A stretch of DNA of 64,000 bases, from assembly GCF_017571495.1 (NCBI RefSeq), contig NZ_JAGETZ010000021.1, positions 33,140 to 97,139 of the forward strand, given 5' to 3'. Under the pieces are notes generated by a model, which searched no databases, had not been told where the DNA came from, and saw nothing but the letters and a program-made list of their open reading frames with translations. The DNA comes from Hymenobacter negativus (GTDB taxonomy: Bacteria; Bacteroidota; Bacteroidia; Cytophagales; Hymenobacteraceae). Positions 16,819-25,720 of the stretch are shown here, piece after piece. Position 1 is the first letter of the stretch, and each line of letters opens with the position of its first letter. The position numbers and the translations under genes were made by a program.

Positions 16819-17802
16819 CTATTGCAGCGGCCGGGGCTGGTACACGCCGAACAGCAAATCGCTGGGATGCGTGGCCAAAAAGGCATCCTCCAGCCGAAAC
16901 AGCTCGGCTAACAGCGCCTGGGTTTCGGCGTCGTCCTCGCGCATGAAATGGTGGGCAATATCCTTGAGCACCAACGTCAGAATATTGCCGCCGAGCGCGG
17001 CTTCTTCCAGCGGCTCGAAGTACTGGCGCAGGCCGGGCATGATGCGGTCCGACTCGGCCGCTTCTGAGGGGTCGGCGAGACGCATGCGCAGGAGGCCAGG
17101 GCCACTGACGCTGGTTTTGCGCGCCCGGGAGAGGTAGCGCACCCGGAAACGGAGCGGCACCACTTCGCGCAGAATGCGGTTGGTTTCGGCTAGCTGGGCA
17201 GCGGTCCATTGCAGGCGAGAGGGGCCCACAAAGTCGTTGAGCACCAGCAGGCCATCGGGGCGCAGCGTGCGGCGCACCCGCGCCAGAATTCCGTTCACAT
17301 CCTGGAAATGGTGCAGCGCGGAGTGAAACAGCACGACGTCGTAGCTGGCCGCCGGCAGGTCAAGCGCATTCACGTCGGCCACTTCGGTGCGGAAGTTAGT
17401 CAAGCTCTCTTTTTCCGCTATTTCGGCCGCCTGCGCCAGTAGGCGCCCCGCAATATCCACGCAGCGCACCTCGCCAAATTGCGGCAGGCGGGCAAAGGCC
17501 AACTCGTGCGATGCCGCGCCGCTGCCCAGCGAAAGCAGCCGCAGCCCATGCCGGCCAGCCAGGTATTTTTCGGCCACGTAGGCTTCGTAGGCCTGGTCGG
17601 GGTGGCCGGTCATGCGCGTATTCCAGCGGCGGCGCACGGCGGGCACCTGCCACCAGTTGGCCGCTCGCAGCGTGGGGTCGTCGAACGCCGAGCGGGTGCG
17701 GGCCAGGGCATCGGGCCGCAGCTTGGAGAGCAGAAACGGCAGCCCGCGCTGGCGCAGCTTGGCCAGGGTTTCGAGAAAGTCGTCGGAGGTAATAAGCGGC
17801 AT
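16819..17802 (-). CDS. Class I SAM-dependent methyltransferase
   Basis: A 327-residue soluble methyltransferase. The SAM-binding motif I is LRLLSLGSGAASHEL, followed by VRCVDIAGRLL (motif post I), YDVVLFHSALHHFQDV (motif II) and LRPDGLLVLNDFVG (motif III). The first 75 residues are an extra N-terminal domain and the C-terminal 100 residues form a cap that should bind the substrate. No neighbour identifies that substrate. The gene is next to an SRPBCC-fold lipid- or polyketide-binding protein (24 bases upstream), so a hydrophobic substrate is possible, but this is inference. Confidence 0.8.
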   Translation of the reverse strand: MPLITSDDFLETLAKLRQRGLPFLLSKLRPDALARTRSAFDDPTLRAANWWQVPAVRRRWNTRMTGHPDQAYEAYVAEKYLAGRHGLRLLSLGSGAASHELAFARLPQFGEVRCVDIAGRLLAQAAEIAEKESLTNFRTEVADVNALDLPAASYDVVLFHSALHHFQDVNGILARVRRTLRPDGLLVLNDFVGPSRLQWTAAQLAETNRILREVVPLRFRVRYLSRARKTSVSGPGLLRMRLADPSEAAESDRIMPGLRQYFEPLEEAALGGNILTLVLKDIAHHFMREDDAETQALLAELFRLEDAFLATHPSDLLFGVYQPRPLQ

Positions 17803-17826
17803 GAGGGCAGAATTCGAGCCCTAAAC

Positions 17827-18288
17827 TTACGCGGCAGCTCCGGCTTCCAGCTGATATTTGAGTGCCGCATTGCGCACCTGTAGAAACCGAGCCAAGTAAT
17901 TTTTCAGAAAAAGCCTGTCGAACCAATACCCGATAACCCCAAATGGGCTGCTGAACTCGAACACATCCCGCACGCGGGTGCCACCGGCCACAGCCTCAAA
18001 ATAATGGTCATGCCGCAGGGTCTTGAAAGCCCCACGCACCAGCTCATCCCGGAAATAATGCGGCGGCGAAGCGGCCGTGATGCGCACCGTCAGCTGCTGC
18101 CGGATGCCAAGGTGCCGGGCCTCCCAGGTCACCACATCGCCGAACGCCAACTGCCCACTCGAGGGTCCGTCAATTACCCGTTCGCCGGTTTGCCGCGTTG
18201 AGTCTACGTGCGCCTGCGTGTTCATAGCCAGGGCGTAGCAGGCTGCCGGGGAGGCTTTTACCACCATTTCCAACTCAATACGCGCCAT
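17827..18288 (-). CDS. SRPBCC-family protein
   Basis: A 153-residue protein with the START/Bet v1-like ligand-binding fold: MARIELEMVVKASPAACYAL opens, then FRDELVRGAFKTLRHDHYFE and GTRVRDVFEFSSPFG. Sequences of this kind are often annotated as cell-division-inhibitor-like SRPBCC proteins. They bind hydrophobic ligands or act on them, and have no universal catalytic residue. Located between bcp, 11 bases upstream, and the methyltransferase gene, 24 bases downstream, so the three probably form one transcript. Cytoplasmic. Confidence 0.82.
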   Translation of the reverse strand: MARIELEMVVKASPAACYALAMNTQAHVDSTRQTGERVIDGPSSGQLAFGDVVTWEARHLGIRQQLTVRITAASPPHYFRDELVRGAFKTLRHDHYFEAVAGGTRVRDVFEFSSPFGVIGYWFDRLFLKNYLARFLQVRNAALKYQLEAGAAA

Positions 18289-18299
18289 TGCCGGATGGT

Positions 18300-18758
18300 T
18301 TACTTCGGCAAGCCCTGAAGCATCTTCTTGGCGTTGCTAACGTGGTCGGTAGCGCCGCTCAGCGAATTGAAGATGTATTGAATCACGCCCTCTTTGTCAA
18401 TCACGAACGTGACCCGGCCCGGCAGCAACCCCAGCAGCGCGCGGGGCACTTCGTAGAGCTTGCGCACTTTCCCGTCGGTGTCGGCCAGTAGCTCGAAGGG
18501 CAGGCGGTGCTTCTGGGTGAATTTCTGGTGCGAGGCTTCGCTGTCGGAGCTGATGCCAATGACTTCGGCCCCAAGGTCCTTGAAATCTTCGTACTGGTCC
18601 CGAAACGAGCAAGCCTCGGCAGTGCAGCCGGGGGTATCGTCTTTGGGGTAGAAATAAAGGACAATCGCCTTTTGCCCTTTCTGCTTCGAGAGGCTGAAAG
18701 TGCTTCCGTTGGTTGATTTCAGGGAAAAATCAGGGGCTTGGTCTCCTATTTTAAGCAT
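18300..18758 (-). CDS. bcp: Thiol peroxidase of the Bcp/PrxQ type
   Basis: A 152-residue peroxiredoxin that reduces hydrogen and organic peroxides with thioredoxin. The peroxidatic cysteine is C45 in DDTPGCTAEACSF and the resolving cysteine C50 is five residues later, as expected for atypical two-Cys PrxQ. The rest (YFYPKDDTPG, VIGISSDSEASHQKF, RVTFVIDKEG) follows the family closely and the length is normal. First gene of a minus-strand run with the SRPBCC protein and the methyltransferase. The cytoplasmic thioredoxin-like protein at 32566 could be a partner, but many others exist in a genome. Confidence 0.92.
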   Translation of the reverse strand: MLKIGDQAPDFSLKSTNGSTFSLSKQKGQKAIVLYFYPKDDTPGCTAEACSFRDQYEDFKDLGAEVIGISSDSEASHQKFTQKHRLPFELLADTDGKVRKLYEVPRALLGLLPGRVTFVIDKEGVIQYIFNSLSGATDHVSNAKKMLQGLPK

Positions 18759-18821
18759 CGAGTATTGGGGCTAAATCAACTTTTCGTACCCACAAGCCCG
18801 GCACCCTACGAATTGTTGCTT

Positions 18822-18859
18822 TGAATTGAGCGCCTAAAATAGGCCGGCTGTTCAATTCA
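18822..18859 (-). terminator. Hairpin downstream of the GH115 gene
   Basis: The outer stem TGAATTGA (18822-18829) pairs with TCAATTCA (18852-18859). Inside it is a second palindrome, GCCTA-AAA-TAGGC (18832-18844). Placed 50 bases past the GH115 stop and before bcp, it is probably a minus-strand transcript end. No long T run follows. Confidence 0.5.
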
Positions 18860-18908
18860 GGCCGTTTTGCTTGGCTCAGGAGTTAAAATAAGCATGGCTC
18901 TAAACACG

Positions 18909-21900
18909 TTAATATTTGCCAACTTTCGCCGGCAAAGCATCCGGCGCCTCAACCAGCGGCTTGCGGGTTTCGGGAATGCTGCCGTAGGCTGGCTGCAGGC
19001 CGCCCAGGTCAATGGTAATGCGGTCGAGCACCACGCCGGGGTCGATGAGGTAGAGCTTGAGCGTATGCCGGCCCGGCGCTAGCACCGGGCCCTTTACCTG
19101 GCGCAGCGCACTGTTGCGCAGCACGTTCTGCTTCCACTCTTCCGAGCGGCCCACGGTTTTAAAATCCACCACCTGCACGGGGCCATCGTCCAGCGCCACA
19201 CCGTAGCGCATGCTGGTGAGGCGCGTGATGGGGTGCGTGGGCAGCGTAGCCACCGTGACCACGGGCGCAGCCTGGGTGAGGCTATAGAAATCGTATTCAA
19301 CGGCGGCAGCCTGGGCGGGCAATTTTTCGGGCACGGCCAATGGACCTTCCTGCAGGGGCTGCGCCTGCAGGGCCCGCCCGGCCCGGCCCACGCCCTCCAG
19401 CAGGCCCCAGTGGCTGGTTGGTTGGTCGGCCTTGTGGCTGTAGCCAGCCGCCGCCATGGCCACGTAGCCGTTGGTTTCGATATAGCCCGGGTAGTCGGCG
19501 AGTTCCTGACTTGGGGCGGCCATTGCCCGCACGACCACCCGAAATTTCCTGCCCGCGCCAGCGAAGGTCAGGTAAGCAGTTTGCTCGCCGTGTTTGGGCA
19601 GCCTGCTCCAATCAATACGTACTTGCAGGCGCTGCTGCTGCTGGCCCACGGCCGCCGTTAGCGTGCCTTGCTTGGCCGAAAGCACCAGCCATTTGGCGGA
19701 GGCGGTTGCCTTCCAGTGCACTGCCTGCCGCCGGCTCAGAAATACATCCACGAAGTAGCTGGCTGTGCCCCAGGGGTAGCACGTGGGGAGGCGCAGGCCC
19801 TGGTCGGCCTTGGCAGTCATGGTTGTGTCGGCCCAGCCTTCCGGGGCCACACCCCACACCTGGGTGGTATCGAGTGAAGGCCTGAGGGCAGTGGGTGCCT
19901 GAAAAACGGGCAGGTTGCGGGGCTTCATCGACATCATTCCCTGCCACTTGCCACCGGCCAGCTGGGTGTTGTAGTATTGGGTTTCGGCCTCGATGCCAGC
20001 GTAGGCCTGCTCCGCCCACAGGGCATAATCGGCGGCGCTGGCGCGGTTTTGCTTCGCGTACAGGTAGCTTTTGTCGAGGTACAGGAATTTCTGGTTCATC
20101 AGCGCGGCGCACACGACGGGGTAATATACCAGCTCATAAAAGGCATCGGCCCGGTCACTTGGCACCTGGGTCCGCAGCTGCTTCACCTGCTGCACCAGGG
20201 CAGCGTAGCGGTCGAGCCGCCGCTGGGCCTCGTCGCCGTAGTAGAAGTGGTTGTACTGCGTGCGGTGGGTAGGCGTGGTCGGCTCGGTCTGGCTCCAGCC
20301 CATAAACTCCGGCCGCCGCTCGAAGGCGAGGTCGTAATACGCCCACAAAATGTCGCGGATAGCCGCCGCATGCGGCGCACCGAACGCCTCCTGTAGCCAT
20401 TGCTGCAAATGCTGGGGCAGGTAGTTGCTCTGCGCGAAGGGCCGCGCATCGTAGGCCATGTCCAGAAACTGCTGCACGTTGTACTCCAAGGGCTTAATGT
20501 CGCCCACATTCAGCACCCACAGCCGGTCGGTTTTCAGTGCGTGCGCCTTCATCATTTCCTCCCAAACCAAGCCCGGGTGTATGGTGCCTAGCCAGAGATA
20601 ATCATGCGGACGGCCCCAGTACGAGGCGTGGTAGTACACCCCCGAGCCGCCCACACGGCGCTGCTCATCGGCATTGCTGAGGCGGCTGATGTAGCCGTAG
20701 TTGTCTTCGGGCCACACCAGGGTCACGTCATCGGGTAGTTTCAGGCCCTGGTCGTACACCTCCAGCACTTCCTTGTAAGTCGTGAATACCTGTGGCACCT
20801 GGGTCACGTCCGGATTCACGTGGCGGCGCAGCATGTCGCGCTGGTCGGCAATGACGCTGGTGAGTATCCGGGCGGCTTCCTGTGGGGTTTTGGCGCCTTC
20901 CATGCCGCTGTCGTGCACACCGCGCATGCCCAGCGAGTAGATGGCCTCCAGCGGCCCGGCCTCTTTGGCGCGCTGGTCCCAGTACTGGTGCACGGCCGCC
21001 TTGTTCCGAACGTAATCAAACGGCCCCATTGTTTTCTCGTTCCACTCGTCCACGTTGTTGCGCAGCATGGGTTCGGCGTGGGAAGTACCCACCAGAATGG
21101 CGTAGCGCTCGGCCATCTTCGGGTTGCCAGGGTAGTGAAAGAAGGCCCGCGTGCTGGAGTGCATCGCCGGCCAGATGAGGTTGGCTTTTAGGCGCAGCAG
21201 CAGCTCAAAAATGCGGGCGTAGGTATTCGGCCCGATGTCTTTAATGTCGGTGTCCATGTTTCGCGCCGCCCAGGGCTGCAGGCCCCAGTCTTCATCGTTG
21301 AGAAAGATGCCGCGATATTTCACCGTGGGCGGCTGGCTGAGGCTGGTGCCAGCCGTGAGGTAAAGGTTGTCCTGATGATGCGGGGTCACATCGGCCCACC
21401 ACGCCCACGGCGACACGCCCAGCCGCCGCGCCAGTTCAAATACGCCATAGGCGGTGCCGCGCCGGTCGCTGCCGGCTACCACCAGCGCCTTGCCGGGCTG
21501 CCCAAGCGGCCGGTCGACTACGCTGATGCAGAAGGTTTCCCACTGCCCTTTCAATTGCTGAATATTGCTCGCTCCGCCAGCAGCCAGCTGGTCGATTAAC
21601 CGGGAGTGACCCAGCGTGCCAATCAGAACCGGATACTGCGCTAGTTGGCCGGTAGCAGGCTGCAAAGCGGGCTGCGCGCCGGTAATCGTGGCCACGTCCC
21701 TGGCCAGGGCTTCGGCGGCCACGCGGACGACTTCTGCATCCTTGTCATCCACATAAAACGGCGCGGGTTGGTGCTGATGCACCAGCGGAAATAGGTCTGG
21801 GCTATAGCCGGCAGCCAGGGTCACCGGCGCGGAGCTGATAGCCTGGGCAACAGCCTGGCAGTGCAACAAGATGAGCAGCAACAGGTTGGTACACGCAACC

Positions 21901-21911
21901 AACTTTTTCAT
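18909..21911 (-). CDS. Glycoside hydrolase family 115 alpha-glucuronidase-like enzyme
   Basis: A 1000-residue exported enzyme. The ATG at 21911 starts the signal peptide (MKKLVACTNLLLLILLHCQA); the ORF continues 46 codons upstream with no plausible role. GH115 hallmarks are GTAYGVFELARRLGVSPWAW, FLNDEDWGLQPW, RLKANLIWPAMHSSTRAF and YYHASYWGRPHDYLWL, in family order, with a C-terminal domain of about 180 residues. Characterised GH115 enzymes remove 4-O-methyl-glucuronic acid from xylan. No other xylan genes or SusC/SusD pair lie near it, so it seems to be an orphan CAZyme. Divergent from the glycosyltransferase operon, 137 bases away. Confidence 0.9.
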   Translation of the reverse strand: MKKLVACTNLLLLILLHCQAVAQAISSAPVTLAAGYSPDLFPLVHQHQPAPFYVDDKDAEVVRVAAEALARDVATITGAQPALQPATGQLAQYPVLIGTLGHSRLIDQLAAGGASNIQQLKGQWETFCISVVDRPLGQPGKALVVAGSDRRGTAYGVFELARRLGVSPWAWWADVTPHHQDNLYLTAGTSLSQPPTVKYRGIFLNDEDWGLQPWAARNMDTDIKDIGPNTYARIFELLLRLKANLIWPAMHSSTRAFFHYPGNPKMAERYAILVGTSHAEPMLRNNVDEWNEKTMGPFDYVRNKAAVHQYWDQRAKEAGPLEAIYSLGMRGVHDSGMEGAKTPQEAARILTSVIADQRDMLRRHVNPDVTQVPQVFTTYKEVLEVYDQGLKLPDDVTLVWPEDNYGYISRLSNADEQRRVGGSGVYYHASYWGRPHDYLWLGTIHPGLVWEEMMKAHALKTDRLWVLNVGDIKPLEYNVQQFLDMAYDARPFAQSNYLPQHLQQWLQEAFGAPHAAAIRDILWAYYDLAFERRPEFMGWSQTEPTTPTHRTQYNHFYYGDEAQRRLDRYAALVQQVKQLRTQVPSDRADAFYELVYYPVVCAALMNQKFLYLDKSYLYAKQNRASAADYALWAEQAYAGIEAETQYYNTQLAGGKWQGMMSMKPRNLPVFQAPTALRPSLDTTQVWGVAPEGWADTTMTAKADQGLRLPTCYPWGTASYFVDVFLSRRQAVHWKATASAKWLVLSAKQGTLTAAVGQQQQRLQVRIDWSRLPKHGEQTAYLTFAGAGRKFRVVVRAMAAPSQELADYPGYIETNGYVAMAAAGYSHKADQPTSHWGLLEGVGRAGRALQAQPLQEGPLAVPEKLPAQAAAVEYDFYSLTQAAPVVTVATLPTHPITRLTSMRYGVALDDGPVQVVDFKTVGRSEEWKQNVLRNSALRQVKGPVLAPGRHTLKLYLIDPGVVLDRITIDLGGLQPAYGSIPETRKPLVEAPDALPAKVGKY

Positions 21912-22047
21912 CGAATTATCGATATTATTTAGCTCAGCGTCTGTGTGGCCAGACCAGCTTCGGGTTGAAAAATAGCGGCAAGGTAGCGGCAGTGCGGGGC
22001 TTCCCGGCGGCGGGGGCATCTTTGTGGCTTGGTAAGCCTTTTCTCTC

Positions 22048-22746
22048 ATGCCTCAACCGCTTGTCAGCGTCATCATTCCGGCCCACAATGAAGCCGGCGC
22101 TATTGCCCTGGTGCTGTCCGAAATTCCCAAGGAGCTAGTCCACGAAGTTATCGTCGTGGATAATAACTCGACGGATGCTACGGGCAGTATCGCCGCGGGT
22201 TGTGGGGCCACAGTGCTTCGCGAGCCACGCCCCGGCTACGGCTACGCCTGCCTGGCGGGCATGGATTACGCCTTTGGCCGGCCGCAATCCGAGCAGCCCG
22301 ACATCGTCGTATTTCTCGACGGTGACCACTCTGATTTCCCCGAACAAATGCCCGAGCTCCTGGCGCCGCTGCTAAATGGCACAGCCGATATGGTCATTGG
22401 CTCGCGGGCGCTGGGCGAGCGCGAAAAAGGCTCGCTGCTGCCCCAGCAGCGGTTTGGCAATTGGCTGGCCGCCGGGCTGCTGCGCCTGCGCTACGGCACC
22501 ACCACCACCGACCTGGGCCCGTTTCGGGCTGTCCTCGCTCCTGCCCTGCTCCGCATCGGCATGGAGGACAAAACCTACGGCTGGACGGTGGAGATGCAGG
22601 TGAAAGCGGCCCGGCTGGGCCTGCGCACCGTGGAAGTGCCCGTGCGCTACCGCAAGCGCATTGGCACGAGCAAGGTGTCGGGCACGGTACGGGGCACACT
22701 CGGGGCCGGCTACAAGATTTTGTGGACGATTTTCAAATATTGGTAA
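22048..22746 (+). CDS. Family 2 glycosyltransferase, polyprenyl-phosphate sugar synthase type
   Basis: A 232-residue GT-A fold glycosyltransferase with the opening VSVIIPAHNEAGAIALVL, the acidic nucleotide-sugar site VIVVDNNSTDATG, and the metal-binding DxD in VVFLDGDHSDFPEQ. It resembles dolichol-phosphate mannose/glucose synthases without the C-terminal membrane helices. The likely job is to load a sugar onto a polyprenyl phosphate for the GT-C enzyme encoded two genes downstream. The sugar is not determinable. First gene of a three-gene plus-strand run; spacing to the next gene is 77 bases. Confidence 0.85.
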   Translation: MPQPLVSVIIPAHNEAGAIALVLSEIPKELVHEVIVVDNNSTDATGSIAAGCGATVLREPRPGYGYACLAGMDYAFGRPQSEQPDIVVFLDGDHSDFPEQMPELLAPLLNGTADMVIGSRALGEREKGSLLPQQRFGNWLAAGLLRLRYGTTTTDLGPFRAVLAPALLRIGMEDKTYGWTVEMQVKAARLGLRTVEVPVRYRKRIGTSKVSGTVRGTLGAGYKILWTIFKYW

Positions 22747-22768
22747 TGTTACCGCGCCGGTAAATTTG
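22740..22768 (+). promoter_or_regulatory. Candidate Bacteroidota promoter for the processive glycosyltransferase
   Basis: A TTG at 22740-22742 and an exact TAnnTTTG match (TAAATTTG, 22761-22768) with an 18-base spacer, close to the Bacteroidota -33/-7 layout. The predicted start near 22774 leaves about a 50-base leader before the ATG at 22824, so the second operon gene may also be transcribed on its own. Confidence 0.5.
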
Positions 22769-22823
22769 CACCTGCCCCTCGCCTCCATCCCGCCGTGTTT
22801 CTAGCTTTTTTTCTGCGTTTCTG

Positions 22824-24287
22824 ATGGTGGCACTGCCCGTTTTGCTGGTGGTAGTGTACGGTTTGTGCCTGCTGTTTATTCTGGGTTTCAGCGCGGGGCA
22901 GTGGCAGCTCACGCGGCTGGCGCTACGTGCCTACGCCAGCCCGCCGCCACTGCCGCCGCCCGCGCCTGTTGCCGGCGAGTGGCCCCGCGTGCTGGTGCAG
23001 CTGCCGCTCTATAATGAGCAAAATGTGGTCGAACGCATCATCGACGCCACCGCCGCGCTCGACTACCCTTCCGACCGACTGCACATTCAGGTGCTCGACG
23101 ACTCTACCGATGCGACCGTGCGGCTGGCCGCTACCCGCGTGGCCCACTACGCAAGTCAGGGCCTGAGCATTAGCCACGTGCGCCGCTCCAACCGCGAGGG
23201 GTACAAGGCCGGAGCGCTCCGCCACGGCCTGCTGGAAAATACCGATGAGTTCGTAGCCATTTTCGATGCCGACTTCGTGCCCGAAACGGATTTCCTGCGC
23301 CGCACCATTCCCTTTTTTTTGCAGGATGCGCAAGTGGGCGTTGTCCAAACGCGCTGGGGGCACCTCAACGAGGACGAGTCGTTGCTGACGCGCCTGCAGG
23401 CCTTTGGGCTGAACGCGCACTTCCTCATCGAGCAGGTGGGCCGCACGTTTGCGGGCTTTTTCATCAACTTTAACGGCACGGGCGGCGTGTGGCGCCGGGC
23501 CTGCATCGACGATGCCGGCGGCTGGCACACCGACACCCTCACCGAAGACCTGGACCTGAGCTACCGCGCGCAGCTGCGCGGCTGGCGCTTCGTGTACCGG
23601 CCCGGCATTGTGGCACCCGCCGAATTGCCCGCCGTGATGGACGCGCTCAAATCGCAGCAGTTCCGCTGGACCAAGGGCGCTGCCGAAACGGCCCACAAGC
23701 ACCTTGGCAACATGTGGCGCTCGCAGCAGCCGCTGGCCGTGAAACTGCAGGCCACCTTCCACTTGCTCAACAGCACGGTGTACGTCGTCATCATGCTCAT
23801 GGCCCTGCTGAGCGTGCCGCTGGTGTTTGTGCGGGCGCAGTACCACGAGTATAAGGTGGTGTTTCAGCTGGCGTCCGTTTTTCTGGTGGGCTTCACTCCG
23901 CTGATTTACTACTACTACACGGCCTGGCGGCTGGCGCATCCTAACAAGCCACTGTGGCGCTACCCGGGCTTTTTTCTGCTGTTTTTATCGATTTCGATGG
24001 GGCTGGCCCTGCACAATGCCCGGGCGGTGGTGCTGGGCTGGCAGGGCCGCCGCACGCCTTTCGTGCGCACCCCCAAGGCCGGAACGGGTGGCTCGGCCCG
24101 GCGCCGCCGCTACCGCACCGGCGGCGTGGGCGCGCTGGTGCTGTTCGAAGGTGTGCTGGCCCTCTACTTTGCGTTCGGACTGGCAGCAGGAGTGTATTTC
24201 GATGACTTCGGCCTGCTCCCGTTTCACTCCCTGCTAACCATTGGCTTTGCATCTATTTTCTATTATTCGGTGCGGCATAATCGGTAA
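22824..24287 (+). CDS. Membrane family 2 glycosyltransferase, cellulose/mannan synthase-like
   Basis: A 487-residue integral-membrane glycosyltransferase. An N-terminal membrane helix precedes a GT-A core with all processive-GT2 landmarks: VLDDSTDAT (first Asp), FDADFVPETDFL (DxD), TEDLDLSYRAQLRGW (catalytic base Asp of the TED motif) and QQFRWTKG, the QxxRW acceptor motif. Four or more C-terminal membrane helices follow. The closest well-known enzymes are bacterial and plant glucomannan/cellulose synthases, so it probably extends a beta-linked glycan into the envelope. No PilZ domain or other accessory domain is present. Confidence 0.85.
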   Translation: MVALPVLLVVVYGLCLLFILGFSAGQWQLTRLALRAYASPPPLPPPAPVAGEWPRVLVQLPLYNEQNVVERIIDATAALDYPSDRLHIQVLDDSTDATVRLAATRVAHYASQGLSISHVRRSNREGYKAGALRHGLLENTDEFVAIFDADFVPETDFLRRTIPFFLQDAQVGVVQTRWGHLNEDESLLTRLQAFGLNAHFLIEQVGRTFAGFFINFNGTGGVWRRACIDDAGGWHTDTLTEDLDLSYRAQLRGWRFVYRPGIVAPAELPAVMDALKSQQFRWTKGAAETAHKHLGNMWRSQQPLAVKLQATFHLLNSTVYVVIMLMALLSVPLVFVRAQYHEYKVVFQLASVFLVGFTPLIYYYYTAWRLAHPNKPLWRYPGFFLLFLSISMGLALHNARAVVLGWQGRRTPFVRTPKAGTGGSARRRRYRTGGVGALVLFEGVLALYFAFGLAAGVYFDDFGLLPFHSLLTIGFASIFYYSVRHNR

Positions 24288-24361
24288 TGCTAATTGTGAG
24301 CTATTAGCGCATGACTTACTAACATCTGACAACTAGTATCATAGACAACAAATAACTAACC

Positions 24362-25720
24362 TTGACGCTCAAACTTCCCTCCTTTTCGCAAGCTGCGGCG
24401 CTACTGCTATCTGGTGCGGCCTATGCGGGCCTGGCGTATGCCACGCCACGCACGGAGCTGGGGCAATTGCTGGGCTTGTTTGGGGTGGCGCTGGTGGCGT
24501 ATGCGTGGCTGCTGCACAGCCAGCTGCCGCTACGCTGGGGACTGGCGGCGGCGCTGCTGTTTCGGCTGCTGTGGCTGCCGGCCCTGCCAGCCCTCTCCGA
24601 CGATGTGTACCGCTTCCACTGGGATGGGCTGCTGGTGGCCAATGGCACCAACCCCTTCCGGTACCGGCCCGATGAAATTATTGCCGATGGCGCCCGTGCT
24701 GCCTTGCCAAATGGGGAAGCACGCAACCAGACCCTTCCACAGTTCCAGCAACTGTACCGAAAGCTCAATTCGCCGCATTATTACTCGGTATATCCGCCCG
24801 TGAGCCAACTGGCATTTGGGGTTTCGGCTACGTTTTTTCCTTCCTCTGAACGCGGATTTGCGGTGAGCCTGCGGCTGATTATTCTGGTGTTTGAAGCGGG
24901 AGTGGCCGCGCTGCTGCTGGCCCTGCTTCCGGCGCTGGGCTGGGTGCGCAGGCAGGCATTGCGCTACCTATTGCACCCGCTGGTCATCATCGAGCTAACG
25001 GGCAACCTGCATTTTGAAGCAGGGGTGCTTTGTTTCGTTCTGCTGGCTATCTGGCTGCTGCTCCGGCAGCAAGGCATGAAATCGGCGGTGGCGCTGGGGC
25101 TGGGCGTGGCCACCAAGCTGCTGCCGCTGCTGGTGCTGCCCCTGCTGGTGCGCCGGCTGGGCTGGCGGCGGACGCTGGTGTATGGCCTGCTGGTGACGGC
25201 AACCTTGCTGGTGCTCTTCAGCCCCTTTCTGTCGGTGGATTTGTTTGTGAACATCGGCCGAAGCCTGAAGCTGTACTTCCGCAGCTTCGAGTTCAACGCC
25301 AGCATCTATTACATGCTGCGCCCCGTGGGCTATTGGCTTACCACCTATAACCAGATTGCCATCATTGGGCCCGCGCTGGCGCTCACGGCCGGCCTGATTG
25401 GCCTGGGGCTGGCCTGGCGCGAGCGGCACCTCACCTTGGCCGCCTTCCCCCCCACGTTCCTGCTCATGCTCACCGCTTACTATGGGCTGGCCACCACCGT
25501 GCATCCGTGGTACATCACGCTGCTGGTGGGGCTGGGCACGCTCTCGCGCTTCCGGTTCCCGCTGGTGTGGGGTGGCATGGCGGCGCTTTCATATTCGGCC
25601 TACCGCACCAGCGCCTACACCGAAAACCTGTGGCTGGTGGGACTGGAATACGTAATCGTATACGGGGTGATGCTGTGGGAACTGAGCTCTCATTCTAATA
25701 ACCGCAGCCAGCCTACTTAG
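24362..25720 (+). CDS. GT-C fold polyprenyl-phosphate-sugar-dependent glycosyltransferase
   Basis: A 452-residue membrane protein with about ten to twelve hydrophobic helices and no soluble domain. The acidic loop after the second or third helix, LSDDVYRFHWDGLLVANGTN, is the GT-C type catalytic signature (DD plus H), and a second loop carries PVSQLAFGVSATFF. The closest known types are GT87/MptB-like mannosyltransferases. The only plausible start is a TTG at 24362, 74 bases after the previous stop. It probably uses the lipid-linked sugar made by the first gene of this operon, acting on the outer face of the inner membrane. Its stop overlaps the convergent lipoprotein's stop by eight bases. 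Confidence 0.8.
   Translation: MTLKLPSFSQAAALLLSGAAYAGLAYATPRTELGQLLGLFGVALVAYAWLLHSQLPLRWGLAAALLFRLLWLPALPALSDDVYRFHWDGLLVANGTNPFRYRPDEIIADGARAALPNGEARNQTLPQFQQLYRKLNSPHYYSVYPPVSQLAFGVSATFFPSSERGFAVSLRLIILVFEAGVAALLLALLPALGWVRRQALRYLLHPLVIIELTGNLHFEAGVLCFVLLAIWLLLRQQGMKSAVALGLGVATKLLPLLVLPLLVRRLGWRRTLVYGLLVTATLLVLFSPFLSVDLFVNIGRSLKLYFRSFEFNASIYYMLRPVGYWLTTYNQIAIIGPALALTAGLIGLGLAWRERHLTLAAFPPTFLLMLTAYYGLATTVHPWYITLLVGLGTLSRFRFPLVWGGMAALSYSAYRTSAYTENLWLVGLEYVIVYGVMLWELSSHSNNRSQPT

Noticed and set aside
22923..23939. A 338-codon minus-strand frame opposite the processive glycosyltransferase
   Set aside because: The opposite strand encodes the complete, motif-rich glycosyltransferase. The antisense product has no recognisable domain.
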